In this document: positions 52,539-62,009 of the stretch, in pieces
Layout of the letters: each line of letters opens with the position of its first letter
Position numbering within the stretch: position 1 is the stretch's first letter
NCBI RefSeq assembly: GCF_030295975.1
Contig: NZ_AP027364.1
Span: 3,410,001 to 3,474,000, forward strand
Direction of reading: 5' to 3'
DNA: 64,000 nt
DNA from: Thalassotalea atypica
GTDB lineage: Bacteria; Pseudomonadota; Gammaproteobacteria; Enterobacterales; Alteromonadaceae
Notes under the pieces: generated by a model
What the model was told of the DNA's origin: nothing
The model's database searches: none
What the model saw: the letters and a program-made list of their open reading frames with translations, nothing else
Program-made: the position numbers and the translations under genes

Positions 52539-53523
52539 ACAAGTAGGCTCCAAGGCTTAAAAACAGAGCACTCATTCCTACCAGTACGTATATATGGTAA
52601 CTAATATCGGCCAATGTTGCCCCTTCAGTAATGATCTCGCGAGCTCCTGCTACTAAATGAGTGAGCGGTAAGAAGTCAGCCACTATACGCATAGGCTCTG
52701 GCGCGCCTTCTAGACTAAACCAAACCCCTGAAAGTAACATCATTGGCCACGACGTTAAGTTGAGCAAGCCACCAATGAGCTCTTCACTTTTGCTACGTGA
52801 AGCCACCAATAGCCCCATCGTGATCAAACTAAAGGCACCAAGAAACCCGATGATCAGTAAATCTATGTAACTGCCCAACATATAAAAATCGAACATAAAG
52901 TTACAGCCCATATACACGGCACTAGACATAAACATCACAATAAACAAACGAGAAAGTAGTTGCGCGGAAACAAATTCAAACGCAGAAAGAGGTGTCGCTT
53001 TGAGCCGTTTTAAGACATGATTTTTCCGATAACGAACAATCACGTAACCTACGCCAAAAAGGCAACTAAACATCATGTTCATACCTAGAATACCCGGTAA
53101 TACCCAGTCGACATAACGAATGGCTTCACCTATTAAAATGTTGCGCTTAAATGTGTGTTGCTGTGCTTGAAAAATTTTCTCAACAAGATAGCTTTTTGGC
53201 GAGAGTTCATTAACCCAATAACTTTTCTGATCATAATCAATGATCAAATCGATGCTGTGACGGGTAAGTTTATCTTGTGCCTTTTGTAACTCTTGATAAT
53301 CAACAAAATCAATATGCTTGGTATCCAAAAAGGGGTGTTGTTGATGTGCACTAAGGTCTAGAACCCCCACTTTATATACGCCTTTGTTGTCACCAGAAAA
53401 TACGAAAGAAAAACCCACGAGCAACAACACAGGAAATAAAATATTCCAGCCTAACGAAGCCTTGTCTCTGAAAAATTCAATATTTCTCGCCTTAAACACT
53501 GCAAAAAAACGTTTAAAATTCAT
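52516..53523 (-). CDS. ABC-2 type transporter permease
   Basis: A 335-residue membrane subunit: an N-terminal helix (about 26-44), an extracytoplasmic domain (about 50-150) and five clustered helices from about 155 to the end, including GVGYVIVRYRKNHVLKRLKA and LLNLTSWPMMLLSGVWFSLE, typical of ABC-2 (drug, Na+ or heme-exporter-like) permeases. It follows its ATPase gene by 24 bases. Control by the Fur box upstream of the ATPase gene suggests export of a siderophore, haem or toxic iron-related compound; substrate not known. Confidence 0.9.
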   Translation of the reverse strand: MNFKRFFAVFKARNIEFFRDKASLGWNILFPVLLLVGFSFVFSGDNKGVYKVGVLDLSAHQQHPFLDTKHIDFVDYQELQKAQDKLTRHSIDLIIDYDQKSYWVNELSPKSYLVEKIFQAQQHTFKRNILIGEAIRYVDWVLPGILGMNMMFSCLFGVGYVIVRYRKNHVLKRLKATPLSAFEFVSAQLLSRLFIVMFMSSAVYMGCNFMFDFYMLGSYIDLLIIGFLGAFSLITMGLLVASRSKSEELIGGLLNLTSWPMMLLSGVWFSLEGAPEPMRIVADFLPLTHLVAGAREIITEGATLADISYHIYVLVGMSALFLSLGAYLFSWNTER

Positions 53524-53547
53524 TTGATTCCTTACCGCCGATAGACC

Positions 53548-54432
53548 TTATTCTCTCAGCGAATGCCCAGTTAATTTCAAAAACAGGTCGTCCAAATTAG
53601 CCGACTTAACTTGCAGCTCATCAAGAGGAACTTTGTACTTCATCAAAAGCGACAAAGTTTGCTCAACATTTGCCGTCGTAATTTCTACGCGGCTTTGACG
53701 AGTTGTCCAGCCCTCTGATGTGATTAGTACCTGAGGTACAGTTTCTTTGGGTAAATAGATAAAAACATGCTCAAAATGTTGAGACAGTAACTTTTCAGGC
53801 TGGCCTTGCTCGATAATTTTCCCACGATCCATGATGATAATTTCATCACATAGTTGCTCGGCTTCATCCATATAGTGCGTAGTTAACACAATAGTTTTAT
53901 TTTGTGCTTTGATGTTTTTGATCAGCTGCCAGAAGTTACGTCTCGCCTGAGGGTCGAGCCCCGTAGTTGGCTCATCAAGAAAAACGATATCAGGGTCATT
54001 AATAAGTGCAAGGGCTAATAACAACCTTTGCCGCTGACCACCTGAGAGTAACCGATTATCTCTATCTAGAAAATCCGAAAGATCACACAGCTCAATAAGC
54101 ATATCGACTGACAAAGTCTCATCGTAAAATGAGCCAAATAAATCTAACGTTTCCTTAACGGTCAGGAAATCTTGCAGCGCGGTATTTTGAAATTGTATGC
54201 CGATATGATGTGCCGTCTGATCTGAAGCTGGCTCTCCATAGTAGAGCACCTCTCCTGAACTCGCAGGGATTATACCTTCCATTATTTCAATAGTGGTTGT
54301 TTTACCCGCTCCATTCGGCCCCAGAAGGCCGAAACAACAACCTTTGCTTATCTCAAAACTGACGTCATCCACAGCAGCTACGTCATTGTAGTTTTTAAAT
54401 AATGCCCGTACTTGTATCACCTGTTCCATCAA
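53548..54432 (-). CDS. ABC transporter ATP-binding protein
   Basis: A 294-residue ATPase of the DrrA/CcmA type: Walker A GPNGAGKTTT, signature LLSGGQRQRL, Walker B IVFLDEPTTGLDP and switch His in TTHYMDEAEQLCDE, plus the C-terminal regulatory segment typical of ABC-2 exporters. First gene of the operon with the permease. A near-consensus Fur box lies 36-50 bases upstream of its ATG. Confidence 0.93.
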   Translation of the reverse strand: MMEQVIQVRALFKNYNDVAAVDDVSFEISKGCCFGLLGPNGAGKTTTIEIMEGIIPASSGEVLYYGEPASDQTAHHIGIQFQNTALQDFLTVKETLDLFGSFYDETLSVDMLIELCDLSDFLDRDNRLLSGGQRQRLLLALALINDPDIVFLDEPTTGLDPQARRNFWQLIKNIKAQNKTIVLTTHYMDEAEQLCDEIIIMDRGKIIEQGQPEKLLSQHFEHVFIYLPKETVPQVLITSEGWTTRQSRVEITTANVEQTLSLLMKYKVPLDELQVKSANLDDLFLKLTGHSLRE

Positions 54433-54467
54433 AATCCTCTGATGCTATCTTTCACAAACACACCAAA

Positions 54468-54482
54468 TGAGAATAATTATCA
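54468..54482. promoter_or_regulatory. Fur box between ABC exporter and small genes
   Basis: TGAGAATAATTATCA matches 14 of 15 positions of the 7-1-7 Fur consensus and shares 14 identical bases with the box at 16215-16229. It lies between the ABC exporter operon and the divergent small genes. Confidence 0.85.
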
Positions 54483-54546
54483 TTTACATCTAGTGTTCAT
54501 TATATTATTGTTTATACATTCCTAGCCTAGTCTAAAGGGTTATCTG

Positions 54547-54726
54547 ATGTCACCAAAAAAATACATGCTACCTGATACAGTAAAAATTGAGTTGCCTAGT
54601 AGCCTATTGGCTGAACTTATCTGCAATGGTTTAATTTTCGGCCACGATTGTAAATGTTTAGATGAAAATGCCAAACAAGTGCTTTGGCAATCATTATTGC
54701 TGTCAAGTACGCACAGGAGTCGCTAA
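54547..54726 (+). CDS. Small hypothetical protein (59 residues)
   Basis: Read directly from sequence. Opens MSPKKYMLPDTVKIELPSSL, then ELICNGLIFGHDCKCLDENA and ends STHRSR. Three Cys and two His occur in a short span (CNGLIFGHDCKC). No signal peptide or membrane helix is evident. No strong ribosome site (AGGGTTAT upstream). The next gene starts 2 bases after its stop, so both form a small operon reading away from the Fur box. Function unknown. Confidence 0.65.
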   Translation: MSPKKYMLPDTVKIELPSSLLAELICNGLIFGHDCKCLDENAKQVLWQSLLLSSTHRSR

Positions 54727-54728
54727 TC

Positions 54729-54947
54729 ATGAGACATACACACATTTCGCAAATGGAAGATTGGTTAAGTGTATTAATCGCCAGCTATGAAGTCGCGCCC
54801 AGTAAGAATGTTGTACAGTGTATTTTGTATTACATCGATCGAATTTTACTGGATGATGAATGTAATGCACGTGATCACTCTCATTGCCAATACCACAGAA
54901 TGAAGGCTTACTGGCATCGACAAAAATATATGCTAACCCGTGGTTAA
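54729..54947 (+). CDS. Small hypothetical protein (72 residues)
   Basis: A 72-residue protein; the ATG at 54729 has AGGAG upstream and follows the previous stop by 2 bases. It opens MRHTHISQMEDWLSVLIASY and has many His and Cys (VVQCILYYIDR, DECNARDHSHCQYHRMKAYW), ending YMLTRG. Predicted to be helical and cytoplasmic. His/Cys richness and the Fur box suggest an iron-linked role, but no known domain is recognised. It overlaps the convergent tmcA end by 15 bases. Confidence 0.7.
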   Translation: MRHTHISQMEDWLSVLIASYEVAPSKNVVQCILYYIDRILLDDECNARDHSHCQYHRMKAYWHRQKYMLTRG

Positions 54948-57080
54948 TTTTGAAGAGACAGTCTTCACTAAGTACTGATTGAGCGCTTTTTTACCAGTAA
55001 AGCCATATTGTTGACACACCTTGGCCACCGAGTGCTTCATCAAAATACGTGCAATTAATGGATACAAGGATTCGTCACTACTGTGCATGGAGACGATCAA
55101 AGTCAACAACCATTGATGAAGTTCAAAGACAATGCAACTGTATTGCGCCTCTTTATTGGCAAAGGCGATAATTTTGTCATGAGCATCATCAGTAAGTAAA
55201 TTCGAACGAGAATTTTTGGCTAAAATCAACTGTACTAACGGTACTGACAACTGCTGGTATTCGTCAGTCAGCAGATAGCTAAACGAGTTATAAAAAGTAG
55301 CATTTAAACTCTCCACGAAATTGGTTGCCTTATTATTAACACTTTTGAGCATCATCGCAGAATGCTCACCACTAGATGCGTCTGTGGAAAATCCGATTCG
55401 GGTAATTTGATAGCCATTATCAAACCAAAAGTTGCAGACTTCAGGATTGGCCGCGAAGCTAGTTCCAAGACAATCAATTTCATTTCGTTTTGCCCAATTT
55501 TCTATTGAGGTCAATAAATGGCTTCCTAGTCCGATTTGTTGTATCGACGGATGCACCGCAATACGCATAATCCTAAGATATTGATAATCAAATGCTTGCT
55601 TATTAACGCATTGAGTTAAAATTGATTGCGGCAAGAAGTGATTTTTAAGCCGCCTTTTACCTTGTTTTATTGCGTCAACTAATGCCGGCTCAACTCCACC
55701 TTCTCGTAGTGTTAAGGCGACAGCCAATATTTGATGTTCAGGTGAACGAAGCGCAAAGATTCTCACCTGAGGGTTATCCAACAACATTTTTAAGTCGCTT
55801 GGCTTTGTTTGGTAGTGAGCAGTAACTAACACCGAGAAAACTTGCTTTAATAAGGTTTCGTCTTGCAATAACTGTGCTTGGCTCAAAGGCACAAATTCTG
55901 CCGATGCACTTATAGCACTTTGCGCTTCAACATCAGCGCTAATATTACTTAATTGAGCATTCAACAAACAGGTATCAAATAGCAAAGACTCGAGTGGGTC
56001 CTTTTCTGCCCACCGCACCGGCTGATGTAAGTGCAATGATTGGAAATTAGGCTTGTGAGCTTTTAGTAAAGGTAAAAACTTAAGCGTAAATCCTCTTCCC
56101 GCACCTTCATATCCATGCACGGTACTTGAAAAAACACACGTTGGTGCAAGCTCTAACATTCGCTTTAACAAATAAACTGGAACTCCTGCCGCTTCATCTA
56201 CCAATAATATATCTATATCGGGGGATTGTTTAATTAGCTGATCTACAGGTAAATAGGTAATGGAATTTTTACCAATCGTGAGCTTCCCTTGATGTTGGTT
56301 TATATTGTGATTCAATGATTGATTAAGCAACCTGAGCTGTCGTTCGAGATGACTATAAAAAATGGTCAGTGCAGCACGATTAGGGGCTGTAATGACCATC
56401 TGAATTGGACGCGTACTCGATATAAAAAGTTGAGCACAGACAAGCGCTAACGCAGTAGTCTTTCCGCGTCCTCGATCGGCGGTCAGTACCACTGGGTCTT
56501 TTTTCTTTGACTTGATAGCACTGCAGATCAACTGTACGGCATTAGTTTGTTCACTAATTACCTCGTACGATGGCTTAATCTGTTGACTAAAAGACCGACC
56601 ATTATTTAAATGTTCTTCGGTTTTTATCAGCTGCACATTTCCTTGTTCAGACACGTAATAATTGCGCTCAGACTGTTTTATGTACTGCAAAAACCTTGAC
56701 AAAAAATGAGTAGGGACGAAGGAGCTATCCTGGCTATTGAGCCAGACAAAACAAATTCCACCGGCAGCGATTGTGCCAGCAAGGGCGGCCAAAGCATCAA
56801 CGTTAAGTTCTGGGTCGACAAACAACAGAAACTGATTTTCTGTACCTAAGTGGTGAGTGTAAGTTTTTCGATTAACGTCTCCTGAAACAGTGGCAAGCTC
56901 ACTATAAGTTAACAACCTATTTTGTGTACCATTATCGCTAGAATTCAAAGTTGTTTTATCTAAAAACTCTTGTATGTTCTGCTGCGCCCACAATAAGTCA
57001 CCGTCCAAAACTACAAGGCTACGATGCTTTGAACGCAACAGGTTGAGATACAATTTTTTTAAGAATTCATAAATCGTCAT
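54933..57080 (-). CDS. tmcA: tRNA(Met) cytidine acetyltransferase TmcA
   Basis: A 715-residue enzyme that forms N4-acetylcytidine at the wobble base of elongator tRNA-Met using ATP and acetyl-CoA. Domains in order: N-terminal DUF1726-like (about 50-160), RecA-type helicase with Walker A TADRGRGKTTAL near 205 and DILLVDEAAGVPVYLL (Walker B), a GNAT domain at about 405-590 (RIMRIAVHPSIQQIGLGSHL) and a C-terminal tRNA-binding helical region. Slightly longer than E. coli TmcA (671). Monocistronic. Confidence 0.95.
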   Translation of the reverse strand: MTIYEFLKKLYLNLLRSKHRSLVVLDGDLLWAQQNIQEFLDKTTLNSSDNGTQNRLLTYSELATVSGDVNRKTYTHHLGTENQFLLFVDPELNVDALAALAGTIAAGGICFVWLNSQDSSFVPTHFLSRFLQYIKQSERNYYVSEQGNVQLIKTEEHLNNGRSFSQQIKPSYEVISEQTNAVQLICSAIKSKKKDPVVLTADRGRGKTTALALVCAQLFISSTRPIQMVITAPNRAALTIFYSHLERQLRLLNQSLNHNINQHQGKLTIGKNSITYLPVDQLIKQSPDIDILLVDEAAGVPVYLLKRMLELAPTCVFSSTVHGYEGAGRGFTLKFLPLLKAHKPNFQSLHLHQPVRWAEKDPLESLLFDTCLLNAQLSNISADVEAQSAISASAEFVPLSQAQLLQDETLLKQVFSVLVTAHYQTKPSDLKMLLDNPQVRIFALRSPEHQILAVALTLREGGVEPALVDAIKQGKRRLKNHFLPQSILTQCVNKQAFDYQYLRIMRIAVHPSIQQIGLGSHLLTSIENWAKRNEIDCLGTSFAANPEVCNFWFDNGYQITRIGFSTDASSGEHSAMMLKSVNNKATNFVESLNATFYNSFSYLLTDEYQQLSVPLVQLILAKNSRSNLLTDDAHDKIIAFANKEAQYSCIVFELHQWLLTLIVSMHSSDESLYPLIARILMKHSVAKVCQQYGFTGKKALNQYLVKTVSSKLTTG

Positions 57081-57139
57081 TAAGATGTTACAGTCATGTA
57101 AAATAATCGTACAAAATCAATATTCTATACTAAACTTGA

Positions 57140-57165
57140 AAGCAAAGTTTGATTTTGCTTTTTTT
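57140..57165 (+). terminator. Isolated hairpin with T tract upstream of nap
   Basis: AAGCAAA (57140-57146) pairs with TTTGCTT (57154-57160) and seven to eight T follow, on the plus strand. No plus-strand gene precedes it, so it may be an attenuator of the nap transcript or a stray terminator of an unannotated RNA. Confidence 0.35.
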
Positions 57166-57259
57166 GTTATTAAATATCCCTAACTTTTGTGCGGGATCAA
57201 TATTTTAGAATTAAAACAGACGGACAATATCTCCGTTTAATAAAAGTAGGTAGAGCATA

Positions 57260-57421
57260 ATGGAAACAGAATACACTCCAGAGCAACAAGAAAAACATGA
57301 GCGAAATACGTTTTTATTTTTGGCCGTATTTTTAGCGCCGATTCTTTCGGTCATCATTGTTGGCGGTTTTGGATTCGCAATTTGGATAAGCCAAATCCTA
57401 ATGGGCCCGCCAACGTCGTAA
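57260..57421 (+). CDS. napE: Periplasmic nitrate reductase NapE
   Basis: A 53-residue membrane protein read directly from sequence: a polar N-terminus with EYTPEQQEKHERN, one or two hydrophobic helices at about 18-48 (FLFLAVFLAPILSVIIVGG) and a short end MGPPTS. Length and position at the head of a nap operon match NapE. Its role is unproven; it may assist assembly of the membrane complex. The ORF is under 60 codons and starts with ATG after GGTAGAG. Confidence 0.88.
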   Translation: METEYTPEQQEKHERNTFLFLAVFLAPILSVIIVGGFGFAIWISQILMGPPTS

Positions 57422-57439
57422 GATGACGGACAGTTAAAC

Positions 57440-57949
57440 ATGGAAGAACTTGCAAATCCAGCGCGAAGAAGACTGTTTAGAGGAAAAGTAAGCTCGAAAC
57501 CTCAGCTTCGTCTGCCTTGGGTAAAGAGTGAACGTGATTTCTTATCCCAATGTACTCAGTGCAAAGCCTGCATCGATAATTGTGAAACTAATATCATTGT
57601 TAAAGATGATCTAGGTTACCCAAAAGTTGATTTTAGCCAAGGAGAATGTACTGATTGTAAAAAATGTATTGAAGTGTGCGAGCAACCTTTATTTAAGTCG
57701 GACGCTGAAATTGCTAGCTGTGCGCCTTGGCCAATTAATTTTAAAATTGAAAAAAGCTGCTTAGCGTTAAACCAGATTTATTGCCAAAGTTGTAAAGACG
57801 CCTGTGACACAAGAGCGATTGAATTTAATTTCCTCGATTCGAGTATTCCTAGTCCAAGTTTAAACAACGATGATTGCAGCCAGTGTGGCGCCTGTATTGA
57901 GGTGTGTCCACAAAGTGCAATCAAATATGACTTTAATGTCGAGAAATAA
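57440..57949 (+). CDS. napF: Ferredoxin-type protein NapF
   Basis: A 169-residue cytoplasmic iron-sulfur protein with four cluster motifs: CTQCKACIDNC, CTDCKKCIEVC, CQSCKDAC and CSQCGACIEVC. NapF helps load the [4Fe-4S] cluster of cytoplasmic apo-NapA before Tat export. It is 18 bases after napE and 2 bases before napD. Confidence 0.94.
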   Translation: MEELANPARRRLFRGKVSSKPQLRLPWVKSERDFLSQCTQCKACIDNCETNIIVKDDLGYPKVDFSQGECTDCKKCIEVCEQPLFKSDAEIASCAPWPINFKIEKSCLALNQIYCQSCKDACDTRAIEFNFLDSSIPSPSLNNDDCSQCGACIEVCPQSAIKYDFNVEK

Positions 57950-57951
57950 TT

Positions 57952-58215
57952 ATGACTCAAGAACATGAGTACCACGTTGCTAGTTTTGTAGCACACGGCA
58001 GGCCAGAAAGCAGCGAAGTGCTGTCACAAGAAATTATCGCTATAGAGGGCGCTGAGATACACGCAGTAAGTGAAGAGGGTAAAATTGTATTTACCATTGA
58101 AGCAAATAACCAAAAATTAATTGCTGCGCGTTTAGACGAATTTAAGCATCACGATGAACTCATGAGTTTATCACCCATTTACCATCAATTTTTAACAGAA
58201 AATGAACCAAACTAA
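57952..58215 (+). CDS. napD: NapA chaperone NapD
   Basis: An 87-residue ferredoxin-fold chaperone ([40 protein letters not shown]) that binds the NapA Tat signal and delays export until the cofactor is in place. Its end overlaps the longest napA frame but stops 10 bases before the chosen napA start. The gene order napF-napD-napA is conserved. Confidence 0.92.
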   Translation: MTQEHEYHVASFVAHGRPESSEVLSQEIIAIEGAEIHAVSEEGKIVFTIEANNQKLIAARLDEFKHHDELMSLSPIYHQFLTENEPN

Positions 58216-58225
58216 GGTGAGTACA

Positions 58226-60721
58226 ATGACTATAAATCGCCGAGAATTTATTAAAGCAAATGCGGTCGCAGCCGCAGCGGCCGTAGCTGGGGTGTCTGTA
58301 CCAGCAGCAGCCTCAAACCTAATCACAACCAGTGATGCAACAAAGATAAAATGGGATAAAGCCGCTTGTCGTTTTTGTGGTACAGGTTGTAGTGTCAACG
58401 TCGGTGTTATGGACGGTAAAGTTGTAGCTACCCACGGTGATATTAAATCACCTGTGAATAAAGGCCTTAACTGCGTAAAAGGCTATTTCTTATCGAAAAT
58501 CATGTACGGCAAGGATCGAATTACCACTCCATTGCTGCGCATGAAAAATGGTAAGTACAGCAAAGACGGCGATTTCACACCAATCAGTTGGGATCAAGCC
58601 TTTGACGTTATGGCTGAAAAAGCAAAAGACGCATTGAAGAAAACAGGCCCAACAGCAGTTGGTATGTTTGGCTCTGGTCAGTGGACAGTACAAGAAGGTT
58701 ATGCTGCCGCAAAACTGTATAAAGCAGGATTTAGATCTAACAACATTGATCCTAACGCACGCCACTGTATGGCTTCTGCGGTTGGTGGCTTTATGCGTAC
58801 CTTTGGAATTGACGAGCCTATGGGTTGTTATGACGACATGGAAGCGGCTGATGCCATCGTTCTGTGGGGTTCTAATATGGCTGAAATGCACCCAATCCTT
58901 TGGACACGTGTTACCGATCGCCGTTTAAGTGCCCCTCATGTAAAAGTAGCTGTACTTTCTACTTACGAGCACCGCAGCTTTGATCTTGCTGATAACGGTA
59001 TGATTTTCACACCGCAAACAGATTTAGCTATATTAAACTATATCGCGAATTACATTATTCAAACAGATCGTGTAAACAAAGACTTTGTTTCTAAACACAC
59101 CAATTTCCGTTTAGGTAATACCGATATTGGCTACGGATTACGTCCTGAACATCCGCTTGAGCAAAAAGCAAAAAACAACAAAAAAGCGGGTGGCTCTAAA
59201 GCAATCAACTTTGATGAATATGCTAAATTTGTTAGTACCTATACTGCGGAATATGTTTCCAAACTTTCTGGTGTTCCTGAGCACAAATTAAAAGATCTCG
59301 CTGAAATGTATGCAGATCCGAAAGTGAAAGTTACCTCTTTTTGGACTATGGGTTTCAACCAACATACACGAGGAGTCTGGGCGAACAATTTAGTTTATAA
59401 CATCCATTTATTAACAGGTAAGATTGCAACTCCTGGTAACAGTCCGTTCTCATTAACAGGTCAACCATCTGCTTGTGGTACTGCTCGTGAAGTTGGAACA
59501 TTCGCTCACCGCCTGCCTGCTGATATGGTTGTTAAAAACCCTAAACATCGCGCTTATGCTGAAAAAATCTGGAAGCTACCTGAAGGTACCATTCCACCTA
59601 AGCCGGGCTATCATGCCGTTTTACAAAACCGAATGCTAAAAGATGGCAAACTTAACTTTTATTGGGTGCAATGTAATAACAACATGCAAGCTGCGGCGAA
59701 CATGAACGAAGAAGGTCTCCCAGGATACCGCAACCCTAAAAACTTTATTGTCGTTTCAGACCCTTACCCAACGGTAACTGCACAAGCTGCCGACTTAGTA
59801 TTGCCGACAGCAATGTGGGTAGAAAAAGAAGGTGTATACGGTAACGCAGAGCGTCGTACTCAAGCCTGGTATCAAATGGTCGAGGCGCCTAAAGGTGCTA
59901 AATCAGACATGTGGCAAGTGGTTGAGTTTTCAAAGCGCTTTAAAATCGAAGAAGTTTGGCCAGAAGAACTCATTGCAAAACAACCAGAAGTACGTGGCAA
60001 AACGTTATTTGACGTACTTTACGCCAATGGCAACGTGGATAAGTACAAACTAGATGAAGTCCCTGAAGACCGTTTAAATGATGAATCACGTGACTTTGGT
60101 TTCTACATTCAAAAAGGTCTATTTGAAGAGTATGCAACCTTTGGTCGCGGTAAAGCGCACGACTTGGCACCGTATGATCGATACCATGAGGTACGCGGCT
60201 TACGTTGGCCTGTTGTTGACGGCAAAGAAACTAAATGGCGCTTTAAAGAAGGGTCAGATCCTTACGTGAAACCTGGAAGTGATTATGACTTCTACGGTAA
60301 GCCTGATGGTCGAGCAGTCATATTTGCTCTACCTTATGAGCCGGCAGCAGAATCACCAGATAGCGAATATGACTTGTGGTTATCAACGGGTCGCGTGATT
60401 GAACATTGGCACTCAGGCTCAATGACTCAACGTGTACCAGAACTTTATAAAGCCATGCCGGATGCATTAATTTACATGCATCCAGATGATGCAAAATCTC
60501 GTGGTATGCGCCGTGGTGACAAAGTTAAGATTGTTTCTCGTCGTGGTGAAGTTGAAACACGCGTAGAAACTAGAGGCCGCAACAAGCCACCTAAAGGTCT
60601 AGTCTTTATGCCTTGGTTTGATGCCAGTCGCTTAGTAAACAAAGTAACACTTGATGCAACCGACCCGCTTTCAAAAGAAACAGACTTTAAAAAGTGTGCC
60701 GTTAAAGTAGTTAAGGCTTAG
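58226..60721 (+). CDS. napA: Periplasmic nitrate reductase catalytic subunit NapA
   Basis: An 831-residue molybdopterin (bis-MGD) enzyme reducing nitrate to nitrite in the periplasm. The ATG at 58226 is preferred (AAGGTGAG upstream) and gives a twin-arginine signal with [10 protein letters not shown]. The [4Fe-4S] ligands are Cys48, Cys51, Cys55 and Cys83 (motif CRFCGTGC, then GLNCVKG), and the molybdenum-ligating Cys181 lies in [12 protein letters not shown]. Length matches E. coli NapA (828). It pairs with NapB and takes electrons from NapC. Confidence 0.97.
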   Translation: MTINRREFIKANAVAAAAAVAGVSVPAAASNLITTSDATKIKWDKAACRFCGTGCSVNVGVMDGKVVATHGDIKSPVNKGLNCVKGYFLSKIMYGKDRITTPLLRMKNGKYSKDGDFTPISWDQAFDVMAEKAKDALKKTGPTAVGMFGSGQWTVQEGYAAAKLYKAGFRSNNIDPNARHCMASAVGGFMRTFGIDEPMGCYDDMEAADAIVLWGSNMAEMHPILWTRVTDRRLSAPHVKVAVLSTYEHRSFDLADNGMIFTPQTDLAILNYIANYIIQTDRVNKDFVSKHTNFRLGNTDIGYGLRPEHPLEQKAKNNKKAGGSKAINFDEYAKFVSTYTAEYVSKLSGVPEHKLKDLAEMYADPKVKVTSFWTMGFNQHTRGVWANNLVYNIHLLTGKIATPGNSPFSLTGQPSACGTAREVGTFAHRLPADMVVKNPKHRAYAEKIWKLPEGTIPPKPGYHAVLQNRMLKDGKLNFYWVQCNNNMQAAANMNEEGLPGYRNPKNFIVVSDPYPTVTAQAADLVLPTAMWVEKEGVYGNAERRTQAWYQMVEAPKGAKSDMWQVVEFSKRFKIEEVWPEELIAKQPEVRGKTLFDVLYANGNVDKYKLDEVPEDRLNDESRDFGFYIQKGLFEEYATFGRGKAHDLAPYDRYHEVRGLRWPVVDGKETKWRFKEGSDPYVKPGSDYDFYGKPDGRAVIFALPYEPAAESPDSEYDLWLSTGRVIEHWHSGSMTQRVPELYKAMPDALIYMHPDDAKSRGMRRGDKVKIVSRRGEVETRVETRGRNKPPKGLVFMPWFDASRLVNKVTLDATDPLSKETDFKKCAVKVVKA

Positions 60722-60731
60722 GAGCATTATC

Positions 60732-61193
60732 ATGAAAACGTTTAAAACTTTAATTCTAATCTGCTCATTGGCAATGACTACGTTAGTTACTGCTGAAGAT
60801 AATGAAATTGCTACCTTGAGAGATAGCACGGCGCTGGATACTCAACAAAAAACCAATGCCATCCCTAAGATCATTAATAGCGATATTAAGCAAACGCGTA
60901 ATTACCCTATGCAGCCGCCGCTAATTCCTCACAAAACGAGAAATTACGAGGTGAATTTGAATACTAACAAGTGCATGTCTTGTCATTCACGTCAACGTAC
61001 TGAAGACTCTCAAGCACCTATGGTAAGTGTTACGCATTTTATGAACAGAGACGGTAATTTCTTGGCAGAAGTTTCACCACGACGTTACTTTTGTAATCAG
61101 TGTCATGTAACCCAAGCTGATGCAAAACCACTAGTCGACAATACGTTTGTTGATATGCATACGTTAATGAAAAATCAACCTAAGAAAAAGTAA
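60732..61193 (+). CDS. napB: Dihaem cytochrome c NapB
   Basis: A 153-residue periplasmic dihaem cytochrome. Signal peptide 1-21. Two haem motifs: CMSCH (81-85) and CNQCH (121-125), with axial histidines probably in PHKTRNYEVN and VTHFMNRDG. It transfers electrons from NapC to NapA. 10 bases after napA. Confidence 0.95.
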   Translation: MKTFKTLILICSLAMTTLVTAEDNEIATLRDSTALDTQQKTNAIPKIINSDIKQTRNYPMQPPLIPHKTRNYEVNLNTNKCMSCHSRQRTEDSQAPMVSVTHFMNRDGNFLAEVSPRRYFCNQCHVTQADAKPLVDNTFVDMHTLMKNQPKKK

Positions 61194-61205
61194 CGGAGCG
61201 GTTTT

Positions 61206-61793
61206 ATGATTGATAAAATTAAAATCGCGTGGGCAACACTCAGACGTCCAAGTGCGTACTACAGTTTAGGCTTTTTAGTCATTGGTGGCTTTATCGCTGG
61301 TATCGTGTTCTGGGGTGGATTTAACACCGCCCTAGAAGTGACTAATACAGAAGAGTTTTGTATTTCATGTCATGAAATGGAAAACAACGTCTATGAAGAG
61401 TTGAAAACTACCATTCATTTTTCTAACCGTTCTGGTGTAAGAGCAACTTGCCCAGATTGTCATGTACCACATAAGTGGACAGATAAGATTGCACGAAAAA
61501 TGCAGGCGTCTAAGGAAGTATGGGGCAAATTATTTGGCACGATCAATACGCGTGAAAAATTCCTTGCCAACCGGAAGCGCCTTGCTCAACATGAATGGCA
61601 TCGCTTAAAAGCCAACGATTCATTGGAGTGCCGTAACTGTCACAACTTTGATTACATGGACTTTACATCGCAAAGCCCGCGTGCCGCGAAACAGCACTCT
61701 ACATCACTTGCCAGTGGTGAGAAAACCTGTATCGACTGCCATAAGGGTATAGCACACCAATTGCCAGATATGGCGGGAGTAGAAGGCTGGTAA
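61206..61793 (+). CDS. napC: Tetrahaem quinol dehydrogenase NapC
   Basis: A 195-residue membrane-anchored NapC/NirT cytochrome. One N-terminal helix at about 19-40 and four haem motifs at 52-56 (CISCH), 82-86 (CPDCH), 142-146 (CRNCH) and 175-179 (CIDCH). It oxidises quinol in the membrane and passes electrons to NapB. Final gene of napEFDABC; NapG and NapH are absent, so NapC is the sole quinol route here. Confidence 0.96.
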   Translation: MIDKIKIAWATLRRPSAYYSLGFLVIGGFIAGIVFWGGFNTALEVTNTEEFCISCHEMENNVYEELKTTIHFSNRSGVRATCPDCHVPHKWTDKIARKMQASKEVWGKLFGTINTREKFLANRKRLAQHEWHRLKANDSLECRNCHNFDYMDFTSQSPRAAKQHSTSLASGEKTCIDCHKGIAHQLPDMAGVEGW

Positions 61794-61818
61794 TTTAACC
61801 CTTTTACTTGTAAACCAC

Positions 61819-61850
61819 TAAAAAGGCTGATCATTGATCAGCCTTTTCTT
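61819..61850. terminator. Terminator of the nap operon
   Basis: AAAGGCTGATCA pairs with TGATCAGCCTTT and is followed by TCTTTT, 26 bases after the napC stop. The palindromic stem carries T-rich flanks on both sides. Confidence 0.85.
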
Positions 61851-62009
61851 TTAATGCTCTATTAAAATCCACATCCGAAACTTAAGTGATCAATAAAAAG
61901 AAATATCAGAGCGCCAATTTATTCTATGAAAGATTAAATCTTCAACAATAGTAAAATCTATTTCAATCGAGTAAGGTAAGTGCATTAACAACAACAATAG
62001 AAATTGCTC

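Noticed and set aside
58490-58891. 133-residue minus-strand frame inside napA
   Set aside because: Antisense shadow of the Mo-cofactor domain of napA.
57260-61793. NapG/NapH quinol route in the nap operon
   Set aside because: Genes run napE-F-D-A-B-C directly into a terminator; no NapGH frames are present.
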